Of a DNA stretch of 64,000 bases, positions 26,539 through 42,620 are shown piece by piece. Source of the DNA: Thalassomonas viridans. GTDB taxonomy: Bacteria > Pseudomonadota > Gammaproteobacteria > Enterobacterales > Alteromonadaceae. The notes beneath the pieces were generated by a model. The model was not told where the DNA came from. It saw nothing but the letters and a program-made list of their open reading frames with translations, and searched no databases. The stretch spans positions 6,138,001 to 6,202,000 of the forward strand of contig NZ_CP059733.1 in NCBI RefSeq assembly GCF_000948985.2, given 5' to 3'. Position 1 is the stretch's first letter, and each line of letters begins with the position of its first letter. A program made the translations under genes and the position numbers.

Positions 26539-26798
26539 TAGACGTCTATACGTTTATTTAACCGGCTTATTACCCACCGCCCCACCACCATCCCAAGCCG
26601 CTTCCCTTACACCGCCATAAGCCTGCCAGGCACGAATTTACGGAAAAAATACCTTTAAGTTACTGAAGATAACATTTAATTCCGGTAAACTAGCGCGATT
26701 AAATCAGGGGAGTAGCGGGTTTGAAGTTCCCGACTTTCGTGCCAATCAATCACTTAACAGGCCAGACGCCTGTTGCAGCCCGGTAACAGGTAAATAAC

Positions 26799-27839
26799 AT
26801 GTCTTTAAGTAATCCCAGCCAACTCCTTATGCGCAACAGCGACCTATTGGAGGCTGATTGTCCGTTACTGATAAATTTGCCTGCCGACGGCTTACTCGCC
26901 GCCTATCTGGAAGAATATCCCGGCAGCAAAATCACCTGCTTTAACAATAATTTTGAACAGTATCAGCAATTGCGGCAAAGCCAGCCGGGCAAGGTGGAAT
27001 TAGTTTTTGACAGCCACTACACAAACACAAAAAAGCATGACCTGGTGATAATTGCCTTTCCCAAAAGCAAAGCCGAGCTGGCCTACACCCTGGCAATGGT
27101 CAATCCGCAGCTGGCGGAAAATACCCGTATCCTGGTGGTCGGCGAGAACAAGGGCGGCGTTAAGTCAACCGCTAAACTGGCGGCGGATTATCTCCACCAT
27201 ATCGACAAAATAGACTCCGCCCGCCACTGCACCCTGTTTGCCGGTCAGGCCAACACTCAGCTGCCTGCTTTCGATATCCATGCCTGGTTTAAGCAGTATA
27301 AATTTACCCTGGGAGGCATTGAGCTGGAAATTGCTTCCCTGCCCGGCGTTTTCAGCCAAAACGCCCTGGACAAAGGCACTGAGCTCTTACTCAATCACCT
27401 GCCCGCCACACTTGCCGGGGAAGTGCTGGATTTTGGCTGCGGCGCCGGCGTGATCAGCTGCTTTATCGGGAAAAAGTACCCCCAGGCACAACTGGCCTTG
27501 CTGGATGTCAGCGCCCTGGCCCTGGCTTCGGCAGAAAAAACCTTAGCGCTAAATGGCTTAAGCGGTAAAACTTTTCCTTCCAACAGCCTGTCAGAGGTGA
27601 AGGGAAAATACCAGCATATAGTATCGAACCCGCCGTTTCACCAGGGGGTAAAAACCCATTACGCAGCTACAGAAAATTTTCTCCGGCAGATCAAGGGACA
27701 CCTGAAACCTAAGGGCAATATCACCATAGTGGCCAATAACTTTCTCAGTTATAAACCTATCATGGAAACGGCTATTGGTATGACCACGACACTGGCCAAT
27801 GAAAAAGGCTTTGCTATTTATCATTCTCAGCTAAAATAA
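26799..27839 (+). CDS. rsmC: 16S rRNA (guanine-1207-N2)-methyltransferase
   Basis: The 346-residue protein has the two-domain RsmC layout: an N-terminal degenerate methyltransferase domain (about 1-165) and a C-terminal catalytic one. Motif I is VLDFGCGAGVISCFIGKKYP, the acidic residue follows in LALLDVSALAL, and the N2-guanine motif IV is SNPPFHQGV. It methylates G1207 of 16S rRNA in the assembled 30S subunit. It is a single gene, divergent from the lysine operon. Confidence 0.93.
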   Translation: MSLSNPSQLLMRNSDLLEADCPLLINLPADGLLAAYLEEYPGSKITCFNNNFEQYQQLRQSQPGKVELVFDSHYTNTKKHDLVIIAFPKSKAELAYTLAMVNPQLAENTRILVVGENKGGVKSTAKLAADYLHHIDKIDSARHCTLFAGQANTQLPAFDIHAWFKQYKFTLGGIELEIASLPGVFSQNALDKGTELLLNHLPATLAGEVLDFGCGAGVISCFIGKKYPQAQLALLDVSALALASAEKTLALNGLSGKTFPSNSLSEVKGKYQHIVSNPPFHQGVKTHYAATENFLRQIKGHLKPKGNITIVANNFLSYKPIMETAIGMTTTLANEKGFAIYHSQLK

Positions 27840-27974
27840 TCCGGCGCAGCGGTTGCAACCTGATGTATTTTTTATCTGATGTATTTGTTAAAATATGGTT
27901 GATCTATCCCCACTTTTCTACAATCATCCAAGTAGTCGCCTGCAAGAATGAAGAATTAATGTGATCCCTGGCTT

Positions 27975-29597
27975 ATGACATCATCCGCAAAAATAAAGTC
28001 TATCCGGCGTCACCTGCTGTTTTTAATTGCAGGCGGGGTATCCCTGATCCAGATTATCGGCATCTCCTTTATTGCCATGACCTTTGTTGACAATGCCCAG
28101 CAAAACATTGAGCTTGAGACCCTCTACAGCGCCGATACTATCGCCGGCCAGAGCATCAGTTACCTGGAAGCCAATGATCATGACGGCCTGCACGACCTCT
28201 TACTCGACGTTAAAAACATTCCCTACATCAGTTATATCCATATCTACCGCTTGCAGAATAACAGCGAGGATATTGAATTTTTCACCAGCTATAACCGGGA
28301 TGAAAACTATCCGGCCATTCCTGATAAAATCAGTGAGATAGACAAGCTGGCGACCACTAACTATACCGAGAGCTTTCTTGAGCTGATCATTCCCATCAAG
28401 CAGCAGAAGCTGTACGGCTACCTTTATATTCAGTCGAGTACAGAGCAAGTCAAAGAAGTTATCCAAAAGACCATCATTATCGCCGCCGCCGTCTTTACCA
28501 TTTCCCTGTGCTTCACCCTGCTGATCGTTATACGTATCCACCGGATGATTACTGTACCGATTAAAAGCCTGATAGGGACGGTACAGGACATTTCCCAGCA
28601 TAAGAACTACACCCTGAGATGCCAGGATATGCCCTACCAGGAGCTGGATATCCTGTCCCGCAACCTCAACATCATGCTCAACAGGACCAGCAAACATATT
28701 ACCAAGCAGGATAATGCCGAACAGCAGATCTTAAAGCTAAACCACGAACTCGAAGATAAGGTCAGCCAGCGCACCGAAGCCCTGAAAGAATCGAACCAGG
28801 AACTGTTATCGACCCTGGAAAAATTGCACCAGTTCCAGGGACAGCTGGTGGAAAGTGAAAAAATGGCCTCCCTGGGGGACATGGTGGCCGGGGTGGCCCA
28901 TGAGGTCAATACCCCCATAGGCCTGGGGGTAACCGCATCCACCTTATTGTCTGATCGCCTTAATGTCATCAAAGAAGCTTTTGAAAACAAAACTTTAAAA
29001 TCAAGCCAGTTGAAAAAATTTCTCAATGAAGGCCAGGAAAATGTGGCGATTGTCTACCGCAACCTCAACCGGGCCGCCGACTTGATTTCCAGTTTTAAAC
29101 GGGTGGCGGTAGACCAGTCCAGCGAGCAGGACCGCACCTTTAATGTCAAAGAACTGATCAACGAAGTTTTCCTGACCCTGGCCCCGCAAATCAAGCAAAA
29201 ACCTTTTGAACTGGAGCTCAACTGCCCGAGCGATCTGGTGATTATCAGCAAACCCGGTCCGATCAACCAGATATTGATCAACCTTATTGTCAATTCCATC
29301 ATTCACGGTTTTGAAGGCAGGGATGACGGCGTGATCAGCATTACCGTAATGAATTTGAGCGGCCAGCTGCATATCAATTACCGGGATAACGGCTCAGGCG
29401 TCAGCCAGTCTATCAAGGGAAAGATATTCGATCCCTTTATTACGACAAAAAGAGGGGCCGGCGGCAGTGGCTTAGGCTTACATTTGGTCTACAATTTAGT
29501 AACACAGGCACTGGGCGGCAGCATTCAGTTTGAAAGTGAAATCAACCGGGGCGTCAGCTTTGATATTCACTTTCCGGTTGTAAAATCTGCAAGTTAG
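27975..29597 (+). CDS. Membrane sensor histidine kinase
   Basis: The 540-residue protein has two membrane helices (about 14-36 and 168-190) around a periplasmic sensor domain of about 130 residues. A HAMP segment, a coiled coil, a HisKA-like dimerisation domain with the phosphoaccepting His in GVAHEVNTPIG, and an intact HATPase (NLIVNSIIHGFEG, DNGSGV and GAGGSGLGLHLVYNL) follow. No receiver domain is attached. The next gene is arcA, but ArcA normally receives phosphate from a multistep ArcB/ArcS-HptA relay, so pairing with this kinase is not assured. The partner is unknown. The N-terminal signal could be a small ligand, which the sequence does not reveal. Confidence 0.88.
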   Translation: MTSSAKIKSIRRHLLFLIAGGVSLIQIIGISFIAMTFVDNAQQNIELETLYSADTIAGQSISYLEANDHDGLHDLLLDVKNIPYISYIHIYRLQNNSEDIEFFTSYNRDENYPAIPDKISEIDKLATTNYTESFLELIIPIKQQKLYGYLYIQSSTEQVKEVIQKTIIIAAAVFTISLCFTLLIVIRIHRMITVPIKSLIGTVQDISQHKNYTLRCQDMPYQELDILSRNLNIMLNRTSKHITKQDNAEQQILKLNHELEDKVSQRTEALKESNQELLSTLEKLHQFQGQLVESEKMASLGDMVAGVAHEVNTPIGLGVTASTLLSDRLNVIKEAFENKTLKSSQLKKFLNEGQENVAIVYRNLNRAADLISSFKRVAVDQSSEQDRTFNVKELINEVFLTLAPQIKQKPFELELNCPSDLVIISKPGPINQILINLIVNSIIHGFEGRDDGVISITVMNLSGQLHINYRDNGSGVSQSIKGKIFDPFITTKRGAGGSGLGLHLVYNLVTQALGGSIQFESEINRGVSFDIHFPVVKSAS

Positions 29598-29772
29598 TAG
29601 ATAAAACAGATTTTTTTTAATATATATATGTAATAACTATTGGCTGATGGGAAGACAAAGGTTATTGTTATTTATAATCAGGTTATATAAGATACCGGGT
29701 TGTTTTGTTAACAAAACCCCAACCAATAGCAACTACGTATGCTAATTTGACATTGTTAGTGGAAGATATCAC

Positions 29773-30474
29773 ATGCAAAAACCTCATATTCTTATCGTAG
29801 AAGATGAAGATGTTACTCGCTTTAACCTTCGAAACCTGTTCGAAGCAGAAGGATATCTCGTGTCCGAGGCCATAGATGGCGACAGCATGGACAGTAAGTT
29901 ACAGCAAAATGCCATCAATTTGATCATCATGGACATTAATTTGCCCGGCAAAAATGGCCTGCTGCTGGCAAGAGAATTATCTAACCAACCGGATTTAGGC
30001 CTGATCTTTTTAACCGGCCGCGACAGTGATATTGACAAAATACTCGGGTTGGAAATAGGTGCGGACGATTACCTTACTAAGCCGTTTAACCCCAGGGAAT
30101 TGACGATCCGGGCGCGCAACATTCTGAGCCGTATCGGCCATAACAGAAGTGAAACCGAAAATGCCGTTATTAAGTTCAACCAGTGGGTGCTTGACGGTAA
30201 CTCCAGAAAAATGACGTCGCCCCAGGGAGATGTTTTTGCCATCCCGCGCGGCGAATATCGCGCGTTAAGATTGTTAATCGAAAATGCCGGACAAATCGTC
30301 ACCCGCCAGCAGTTGATCAAGGAAATGACCGGACGGGACCTGCGTTCAAACGACAGAACCGTAGACGTCACCATCAGGCGCCTGCGCAAGCACTTTGAAT
30401 CAGTCGAAAACCCGCAAGAGCTGATCAACACCATCCATGGTGAAGGCTACCGCTTTGTCGGTACGGTAGAATAA
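29773..30474 (+). CDS. arcA: Aerobic respiration response regulator ArcA
   Basis: The 233-residue OmpR-type regulator matches ArcA closely. The receiver domain has phosphoaccepting Asp54 in [18 protein letters not shown], the acidic pair in [12 protein letters not shown], and Lys in [17 protein letters not shown]. The C-terminal winged helix has [18 protein letters not shown]. ArcA controls central metabolism and respiration in response to redox state. The separate HPt gene next door, in convergent orientation, resembles the Shewanella arrangement, in which a sensor kinase (ArcS) passes phosphate through HptA to ArcA. Confidence 0.96.
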   Translation: MQKPHILIVEDEDVTRFNLRNLFEAEGYLVSEAIDGDSMDSKLQQNAINLIIMDINLPGKNGLLLARELSNQPDLGLIFLTGRDSDIDKILGLEIGADDYLTKPFNPRELTIRARNILSRIGHNRSETENAVIKFNQWVLDGNSRKMTSPQGDVFAIPRGEYRALRLLIENAGQIVTRQQLIKEMTGRDLRSNDRTVDVTIRRLRKHFESVENPQELINTIHGEGYRFVGTVE

Positions 30475-30480
30475 TCAACG

Positions 30481-30496
30481 GCCGTTACGGCTTTTT
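30481..30496 (+). terminator. Short terminator after arcA
   Basis: GCCG-TTA-CGGC is followed by TTTTT and overlaps the stop region of the convergent hptA gene. The stem is only four pairs, so efficiency is doubtful. Confidence 0.4.
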
Positions 30497-30842
30497 AAAG
30501 CTGCTCCAACCAGCTTTTAAAAGCCGCCACAGCGCTATCGTTTAAGGCCAGGATCTCCGTCAACAGTTGACGTTTCTGGTTTTGCCCTTCGGTAAATTTC
30601 TCCGCCACCACCAGCTTGGCATGTAATTGCTTCAAGCCTATGCTGCCGGCGGCGCCTTTCATTTTATGGCAACGATCCTGCCACTTATCCTGTGAATCTT
30701 CTGTTACGGCTGCGGATATCTCATCCAGGTAAAGCCGGGATTGCTGCATGTACAAATCAAGCATTTTCGCGATAATGCTTTTATCCAGCTGCTCTAAATA
30801 ACCATTTAGTAGTTCTTCGTCTAGTTGCTTAACATCTAACAC
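30495..30842 (-). CDS. hptA: Histidine phosphotransfer (HPt) protein HptA
   Basis: A 115-residue, four-helix HPt protein with phosphorylatable His59 in DRCHKMKGAAGSIGLKQL, the classical HPt signature. The rest is amphipathic helix. It carries phosphate between a hybrid sensor kinase and a response regulator. The gene lies 20 bases from arcA in convergent orientation. In Shewanella, HptA plays this role for ArcA, which fits the context. The gene has no kinase gene beside it that carries a receiver domain. Confidence 0.9.
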   Translation of the reverse strand: MLDVKQLDEELLNGYLEQLDKSIIAKMLDLYMQQSRLYLDEISAAVTEDSQDKWQDRCHKMKGAAGSIGLKQLHAKLVVAEKFTEGQNQKRQLLTEILALNDSAVAAFKSWLEQL

Positions 30843-31202
30843 CGCGATTCCCTGTAAAATAATACGACATTTATTGCCCTAGCATACCAATAAAATTCCC
30901 GGAGGGCATCACAGGATTCGGGGAAAGTAATAAAAGGTAACACTTTAGTACAAGCAATAGCCTACAAATAACAAACAGGCAATAAAAATAAACTCAAACC
31001 GCTAAAACCCCGGTGTTTGTACGGGAGCTTTGGAAAAATAACCGCTTTTACATGGAATATAAGCAAATAATATAAAATTTAGACTGTTTTAAGCGAAATA
31101 ATAGTAAGGATCTCGGCGGGAATTGAGATAGAATATGCGCCCTTAAATTAATTTTACCAGCAAAGTCGCTTAACTTTGTTGTTTTTACCAAGCGGAGTAG
31201 TA
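30843..31202. other. Intergenic region between hptA and folE2
   Basis: No gene is seen. It should hold the divergent promoters. TAGAAT at 31129-31134 is a possible -10 box for folE2. CAAAGT-CGCTTA-ACTTTG (31161-31178) is a small inverted repeat followed by TTGTTTTT, in the folE2 leader. It may be a weak attenuator or a regulator site. No Zur-like box was found. Confidence 0.3.
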
Positions 31203-32129
31203 ATGCCGACATCAATGCCCGATATTGCCAATCACACCACAGCACAAACTGAGGGAACCTTGGATTGGGTTGGCATGAGCAATATTGAGATGCCCCTTAT
31301 GGTGACCTCAAAAGATGAAGCCGAACGTATGGTTTCAGCTCATGTTGACGCCTTTGTCAATCTCAAGGAGCCAAAGGCAAAAGGCATCCATATGTCGCGC
31401 CTTTACCTGCTGCTTGATGAGTTATCCAACAACCAGGTGCTCAATTACCAGAGCTTAGTGACCCTGCTTGACGGTTTTATCAGCAGCCACCAGGATTTAA
31501 GCGACGATGCCAAGGTGGAGTTCCGTTTTGATTATCACCTGCGCAGAAAATCCCTGATCAGCGGCAAACAGGGCTGGAAAGCCTATCCTGTGGTATTGAC
31601 CGGCCGTTTGAACCAGGGGGCCCTGAATGTAGAGCTGGCCATCGATGTCAGATACTCTTCTACTTGCCCCTGCTCTGCCGCACTGGCGCGCCAGCTGATC
31701 CAGAAAGCCTTTATGGAGAAGTTTTCCAATAATGAAGAAGCCAATTTAGCGGATATCCATGAATGGCTCGGCACCACAGAAGGTATAGTGGCGACTCCCC
31801 ACAGCCAACGCTCGGTGGCGGAAGTCAGGGTTAAACTCAACCAAAAGCTCAATGACTTCCCAATCACAGATCTGGTGGACACCATAGAGGATGCGCTGCA
31901 AACGCCGGTGCAGGCCGCGGTTAAGCGGGAAGACGAACAGGAATTTGCCCGCTTAAACGGCCAGAACCTGATGTTTTGTGAAGATGCCGCCCGCCGCTTA
32001 CAGCATGCCATGAACCTGGAAACCGGCTATGATGACTTCTGGCTGAAAATAAATCACCTGGAATCCCTGCATGCCCATGACGCCGTCAGCGTTGTCACCA
32101 AAGGCATAGCCGGCGGCTACCAGCCTTAA
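31203..32129 (+). CDS. folE2: GTP cyclohydrolase FolE2 (type IB)
   Basis: The 308-residue protein is of the COG1469 family. It converts GTP to dihydroneopterin triphosphate for folate and queuosine synthesis without strict dependence on Zn. Signature segments include [22 protein letters not shown] and the active-site [10 protein letters not shown] near residue 165, plus [10 protein letters not shown]. The ATG follows GGAG at a suitable distance; a TTG nine codons upstream is not needed. In many bacteria folE2 is Zur-controlled and replaces zinc-dependent FolE during zinc starvation, but no clear Zur box is visible here, so it may be the sole cyclohydrolase. Confidence 0.92.
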   Translation: MPTSMPDIANHTTAQTEGTLDWVGMSNIEMPLMVTSKDEAERMVSAHVDAFVNLKEPKAKGIHMSRLYLLLDELSNNQVLNYQSLVTLLDGFISSHQDLSDDAKVEFRFDYHLRRKSLISGKQGWKAYPVVLTGRLNQGALNVELAIDVRYSSTCPCSAALARQLIQKAFMEKFSNNEEANLADIHEWLGTTEGIVATPHSQRSVAEVRVKLNQKLNDFPITDLVDTIEDALQTPVQAAVKREDEQEFARLNGQNLMFCEDAARRLQHAMNLETGYDDFWLKINHLESLHAHDAVSVVTKGIAGGYQP

Positions 32130-32144
32130 CCCGTGTATTATCGG

Positions 32145-32173
32145 CCGCAGATGTAAAAAGCATCTGCGGTAAT
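32145..32173 (+). terminator. Hairpin after folE2
   Basis: CCGCAGATG, a seven-base loop and CATCTGCGG are perfectly paired and followed by TAATTT. The T run is weak. Confidence 0.6.
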
Positions 32174-32651
32174 TTCCCCTACCTTAATTCCGCTGTTTAC
32201 CCGCAGCAATAATATCTCTGTGCCTTTGCCTGCCTGTCATTTGGCTGCAACCTGCTTATTTCATAATCTTTTTTTAACCAGGCAAGAGGCAGGCCCGGCT
32301 ATACTCCATGCATAAGAAATGAATAACATTTGAATATACATGCACGGCCACAAAATGTAATAAAATTACATTTTGTCGGTTGCCATGAAAGCTTTCATCG
32401 GTAAAAAATTTGCATCAAACCCTTTAAAAATTAAATAAGTGCTATTTATAATGAAAATAAAGTAATTAAATTACCTTATTTAATGAAAATAAACTACGAG
32501 CAAAAACTCTATTTTTGTTGACCTTTGTTCAATAAGTGTTTAGTGTAAAATGTTCCTCTTGGGCTAAAACAGGATAATTATGCAGTAAAAGCATAAAAAT
32601 ATTCTTTTTTAATCTTCCTATGCTCAGAAGCTATTTTATTAGGAGAAGAAA
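32174..32651 (+). promoter_or_regulatory. Upstream regulatory region of gltBD with two palindromes
   Basis: A perfect inverted repeat ACAAAATGTAAT-AAA-ATTACATTTTGT lies at 32350-32376 and a 14-bp palindrome ATGAAAGCTTTCAT at 32385-32398. GTAATTAAATTAC occurs near 32463. TAAAAT at 32546-32551 is a plausible -10 box, and AGGAG precedes the gltB ATG. The nearly 500 bases hold no gene. The repeats are probably regulator sites; which protein binds is unknown. Confidence 0.5.
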
Positions 32652-38569
<5,918 letters not shown>

Positions 38570-38634
38570 CCGGGCATATAAGCAATCCGGTGCTTCTGCC
38601 TTAAAAAGTCTCTTTGTGCCCTAGCTCCAGATAC

Positions 38635-38666
38635 AAAAAAGGCTGCCCGGACAGGCAGCCTTTTAT
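38635..38666. terminator. Bidirectional terminator between gltD and purA
   Basis: GGCTGCC, a six-base loop and GGCAGCC are flanked by A6 and a T run. It ends the convergent gltBD and purA transcripts. Confidence 0.9.
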
Positions 38667-38684
38667 ATATCTGAAAGCCGTTAC

Positions 38685-40001
<1,317 letters not shown>

Positions 40002-40132
40002 TTAGGCGGGGATTTTAACAAATAACATTTTGCAGTCCAAGCACTAAATCCAGCTTTTTAAGAAGTATATAAAATAAGCAGCAAGGTTAATTAGTTAGCA
40101 ATTTGCCTGTCGGTAAAAAACCGCGGGAAAAG

Positions 40133-40333
40133 TTAAGAACGGATAAGCAGCAGGAGTACGACACCGATAAACACCATAAACAAACCTATGGTACGTATGG
40201 TGGCGGAAGGCTGGCTTGCCAGCTGCTGGATATAGGCACGCCATTTATTGGGGAAAAGAGCGGGCAACAGCCCTTCAATAATAAAAACTACTGCCAGTAC
40301 GGTGAGCAATCCCGGCAAAGTCAGAATTTCCAT
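40133..40333 (-). CDS. DUF2065 inner-membrane protein, YjeT family
   Basis: A 66-residue protein with two membrane helices, about 6-25 and 46-63, joined by the polar loop PNKWRAYIQQLASQPSATIR. This short layout and its position between hflC and purA identify YjeT (DUF2065). Its function is unknown. Confidence 0.88.
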   Translation of the reverse strand: MEILTLPGLLTVLAVVFIIEGLLPALFPNKWRAYIQQLASQPSATIRTIGLFMVFIGVVLLLLIRS

Positions 40334-40536
40334 AATGAAAAAGTGATGTCCCTATGCTAAACGTAACTCGGATAAAAAATATAGTATCAATCACTTAACC
40401 GAAAACAACAAGGCAAAAACCGCTGAAAAGAAGAATTAGAACAAGATTATGAAGAATTTTTTAAAGACTGGGCATTAGAGGTAACAGGGGGAAGGCCGGC
40501 CATAAAACTTTCATAGCCGGCGAATGATATTAAAGC

Positions 40537-41424
40537 TTATTTACCGGCTTTGGCACTGTCTTTCAGGTAATGAAAGAAGTCGCTGTCGGGTTTAACCACC
40601 ATAACATCGCTTTTGCTGTTAAAGCTTTTCTCGTAGGCTTCCAGGCTGCGGAAGAAGTTGAAAAACTCGGGGTCTTTCTTGTAGGAGTCGGCATAGACTT
40701 TCGCCGCCAAGGCATCCCCTTCACCGCGGATTTCCAATGCCTCTTTCTGGGCCGTCGCCAGCATTACCGTCACTTTGGCATCTATGGTCGCCCGGATGAT
40801 TTCCGACTGCTCCTGGCCCTGGGATCTGTGCTCTTTGGCCACCGCAGTACGCTCTGCCCGCATCCGCTCGTAAATCGAGTTACTGACTTCTGTCGGCAGG
40901 TTGATGGCCTTGATGCGCACATCGATCACTTCGATACCTAAGTCGTCCTGGCTGCTGGCAGCGCTTTCCTGCGCCTTGCTCATGATGGCATCACGGTCAC
41001 CGGAAACGATTTCCTTGATGGTACGGGCACCGAACTCGGTACGCAGGCCGTTATTCACTTTTTGCTTTAACAGCGCCTGGGCATTTTCAATAGAACCCGA
41101 TGTACGCAGGTAATAGGTTGAAAAGTCCACGATGCGCCACTTAACAAAAGAGTCCACCATCAAATCTTTTTTCTCGGCGGTCACAAAGCGGTCCGGCGCT
41201 TCATCCAGGGTCTGGATACGGGCATCGAACTTACGCACCGACTCCACCAGAGGCAATTTAAAATGCAGGCCGGGTTCAAATACCAGCATTTCGCCTGTGG
41301 CGCTGTCACGCTTGATCTTCTTGAACTGGAACACTATGCCGCGCTCCCCTTCCGAGACGACAAACACCGCTGAAACCGTCAAGACCGCCAACAGGGCGAG
41401 AATTGCTATCAAAAAGTTCTTCAT
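40537..41424 (-). CDS. hflC: FtsH protease modulator HflC
   Basis: The 295-residue SPFH/band-7 protein has one N-terminal membrane helix (about 4-22) and a periplasmic SPFH domain (GERGIVFQFKKIKRD onward). A long helical region (about 190-260) with AKVYADSYKKDPEFFNFFRSL, a hallmark of HflC, follows. With HflK it forms the ring that surrounds FtsH and limits its proteolysis of membrane proteins. The start lies three bases after the hflK stop, so the two are cotranscribed. Confidence 0.96.
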   Translation of the reverse strand: MKNFLIAILALLAVLTVSAVFVVSEGERGIVFQFKKIKRDSATGEMLVFEPGLHFKLPLVESVRKFDARIQTLDEAPDRFVTAEKKDLMVDSFVKWRIVDFSTYYLRTSGSIENAQALLKQKVNNGLRTEFGARTIKEIVSGDRDAIMSKAQESAASSQDDLGIEVIDVRIKAINLPTEVSNSIYERMRAERTAVAKEHRSQGQEQSEIIRATIDAKVTVMLATAQKEALEIRGEGDALAAKVYADSYKKDPEFFNFFRSLEAYEKSFNSKSDVMVVKPDSDFFHYLKDSAKAGK

Positions 41425-41427
41425 TGC

Positions 41428-42576
41428 TTAGTTTCTCCCGCTGCTGAACCGGTCAGAGCGACCTGAAGTCGATGGTTTGGTATTGGTGGATACCGGCGCC
41501 TGGCTTAAACCGGTCGTGGCCTGGGGGATCACGCGCGGCGCGCTGCCCTGCTGCTGGATGATCTTATCCAGAGGCAGATACATCATATTATTGCCCCCTT
41601 CAACATCTACCATCACCTTGCTGGTATTGCTGTAAACCTTCTCCATGGCCGTCAGGTACATGCGCTGGCGCGTTACCTCAGGCGCCGCCTGGTATTCAGG
41701 CAGGATTTTCTCAAAACGGGCCACGGCACCTTCGGCATCCAAAATGGTCTGTTCTTTATAGGCAATAGCCTCCTGTTCCATACGTTTCACCCGGCCACGG
41801 GCACGCGGCTCTATGCCACGGGCATAAGCCTCCGCTTCACGCAGGAAACGTACTTCATCCTCCTGGGCGGAAATAGCATCATCGAATGCGTCTTTAACTT
41901 CTTCCGGCGGACGGGCGTCTTTAAAGTTAACATCGACAACAATCAAGCCCAGGTTATAGGGTTCGATAATTTTTTCCAGCTCTTCCCATACCGACTGACG
42001 TATGGTTTCACGGCCGCTGGTAAGGATATCGTCCATCGCCGCATGGCCAACCACATAACGCAGGGCGCTGTCCAGCGACTGGCTCAAACTGTCGTCGGCA
42101 TCGGTGACGCTGAACACGTAATTGCGGGCATCAACTACCCGGTATTGCACCTGCATTTCCACCCGGACAACATTTTCATCCTGGGTCAGCATAAAACCGG
42201 CAGCCGGCAAGTCACGCGTGGTTTGCATATCCACGGGGATAATGCGTTCGATAAAAGTCCACTTCCAGCGCAGGCCGGGATCCTCTGTGCCGGCATACTG
42301 GCCAAAACGCAACACTATGCCCTGCTCGGCTTCTTTTATGGTATAAAAACCGCTAAAGGCATATACCAGGGCCGCAATAATAACCGCCAATATAATACCG
42401 ACACTGGAAAAGCTTTTTCCCGAGCCGCCGCTGCCGGATGGTTTTCCGCCAAAGACACCGCTTACTTTTTGTCCCAGGTCTTTGAGTAAGTCGTCCAGAT
42501 CTGGTGGCCCCTGGTTACTGCCACCCTTATTTTTCCAGGGATCTTTATCGTTATTCCCCGGTTCATTCCAAGCCAT
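41428..42576 (-). CDS. hflK: FtsH protease modulator HflK
   Basis: The 382-residue SPFH protein has a Gly-rich cytoplasmic N-terminus (NEPGNNDKDPWKNKGGSNQG), one membrane helix (about 54-76) and a periplasmic band-7 domain (EQGIVLRFGQYAGTEDPGLRWK). A helical stretch and a Ser/Arg-rich tail end it. It is the partner of HflC in the FtsH-associated cage and is directly upstream of hflC. Confidence 0.96.
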   Translation of the reverse strand: MAWNEPGNNDKDPWKNKGGSNQGPPDLDDLLKDLGQKVSGVFGGKPSGSGGSGKSFSSVGIILAVIIAALVYAFSGFYTIKEAEQGIVLRFGQYAGTEDPGLRWKWTFIERIIPVDMQTTRDLPAAGFMLTQDENVVRVEMQVQYRVVDARNYVFSVTDADDSLSQSLDSALRYVVGHAAMDDILTSGRETIRQSVWEELEKIIEPYNLGLIVVDVNFKDARPPEEVKDAFDDAISAQEDEVRFLREAEAYARGIEPRARGRVKRMEQEAIAYKEQTILDAEGAVARFEKILPEYQAAPEVTRQRMYLTAMEKVYSNTSKVMVDVEGGNNMMYLPLDKIIQQQGSAPRVIPQATTGLSQAPVSTNTKPSTSGRSDRFSSGRN

Positions 42577-42620
42577 GATGGTCTCCGCTAGATTGCAATT
42601 GCTGCTAATATATCAGTCAG

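Noticed and set aside
40074..40082. ATAAGCAGC matches the first nine bases of the crRNA-like spacer, preceded by AAA, upstream of purA
   Set aside because: A 9-mer is expected about once in every few such windows by chance, the match ends there, and AAA is not a consensus PAM. I do not call it a target.
40488..40526. GCCGGC-containing hairpin after hflC
   Set aside because: The arms are self-palindromic and no T run follows, so it is not supported as a terminator.
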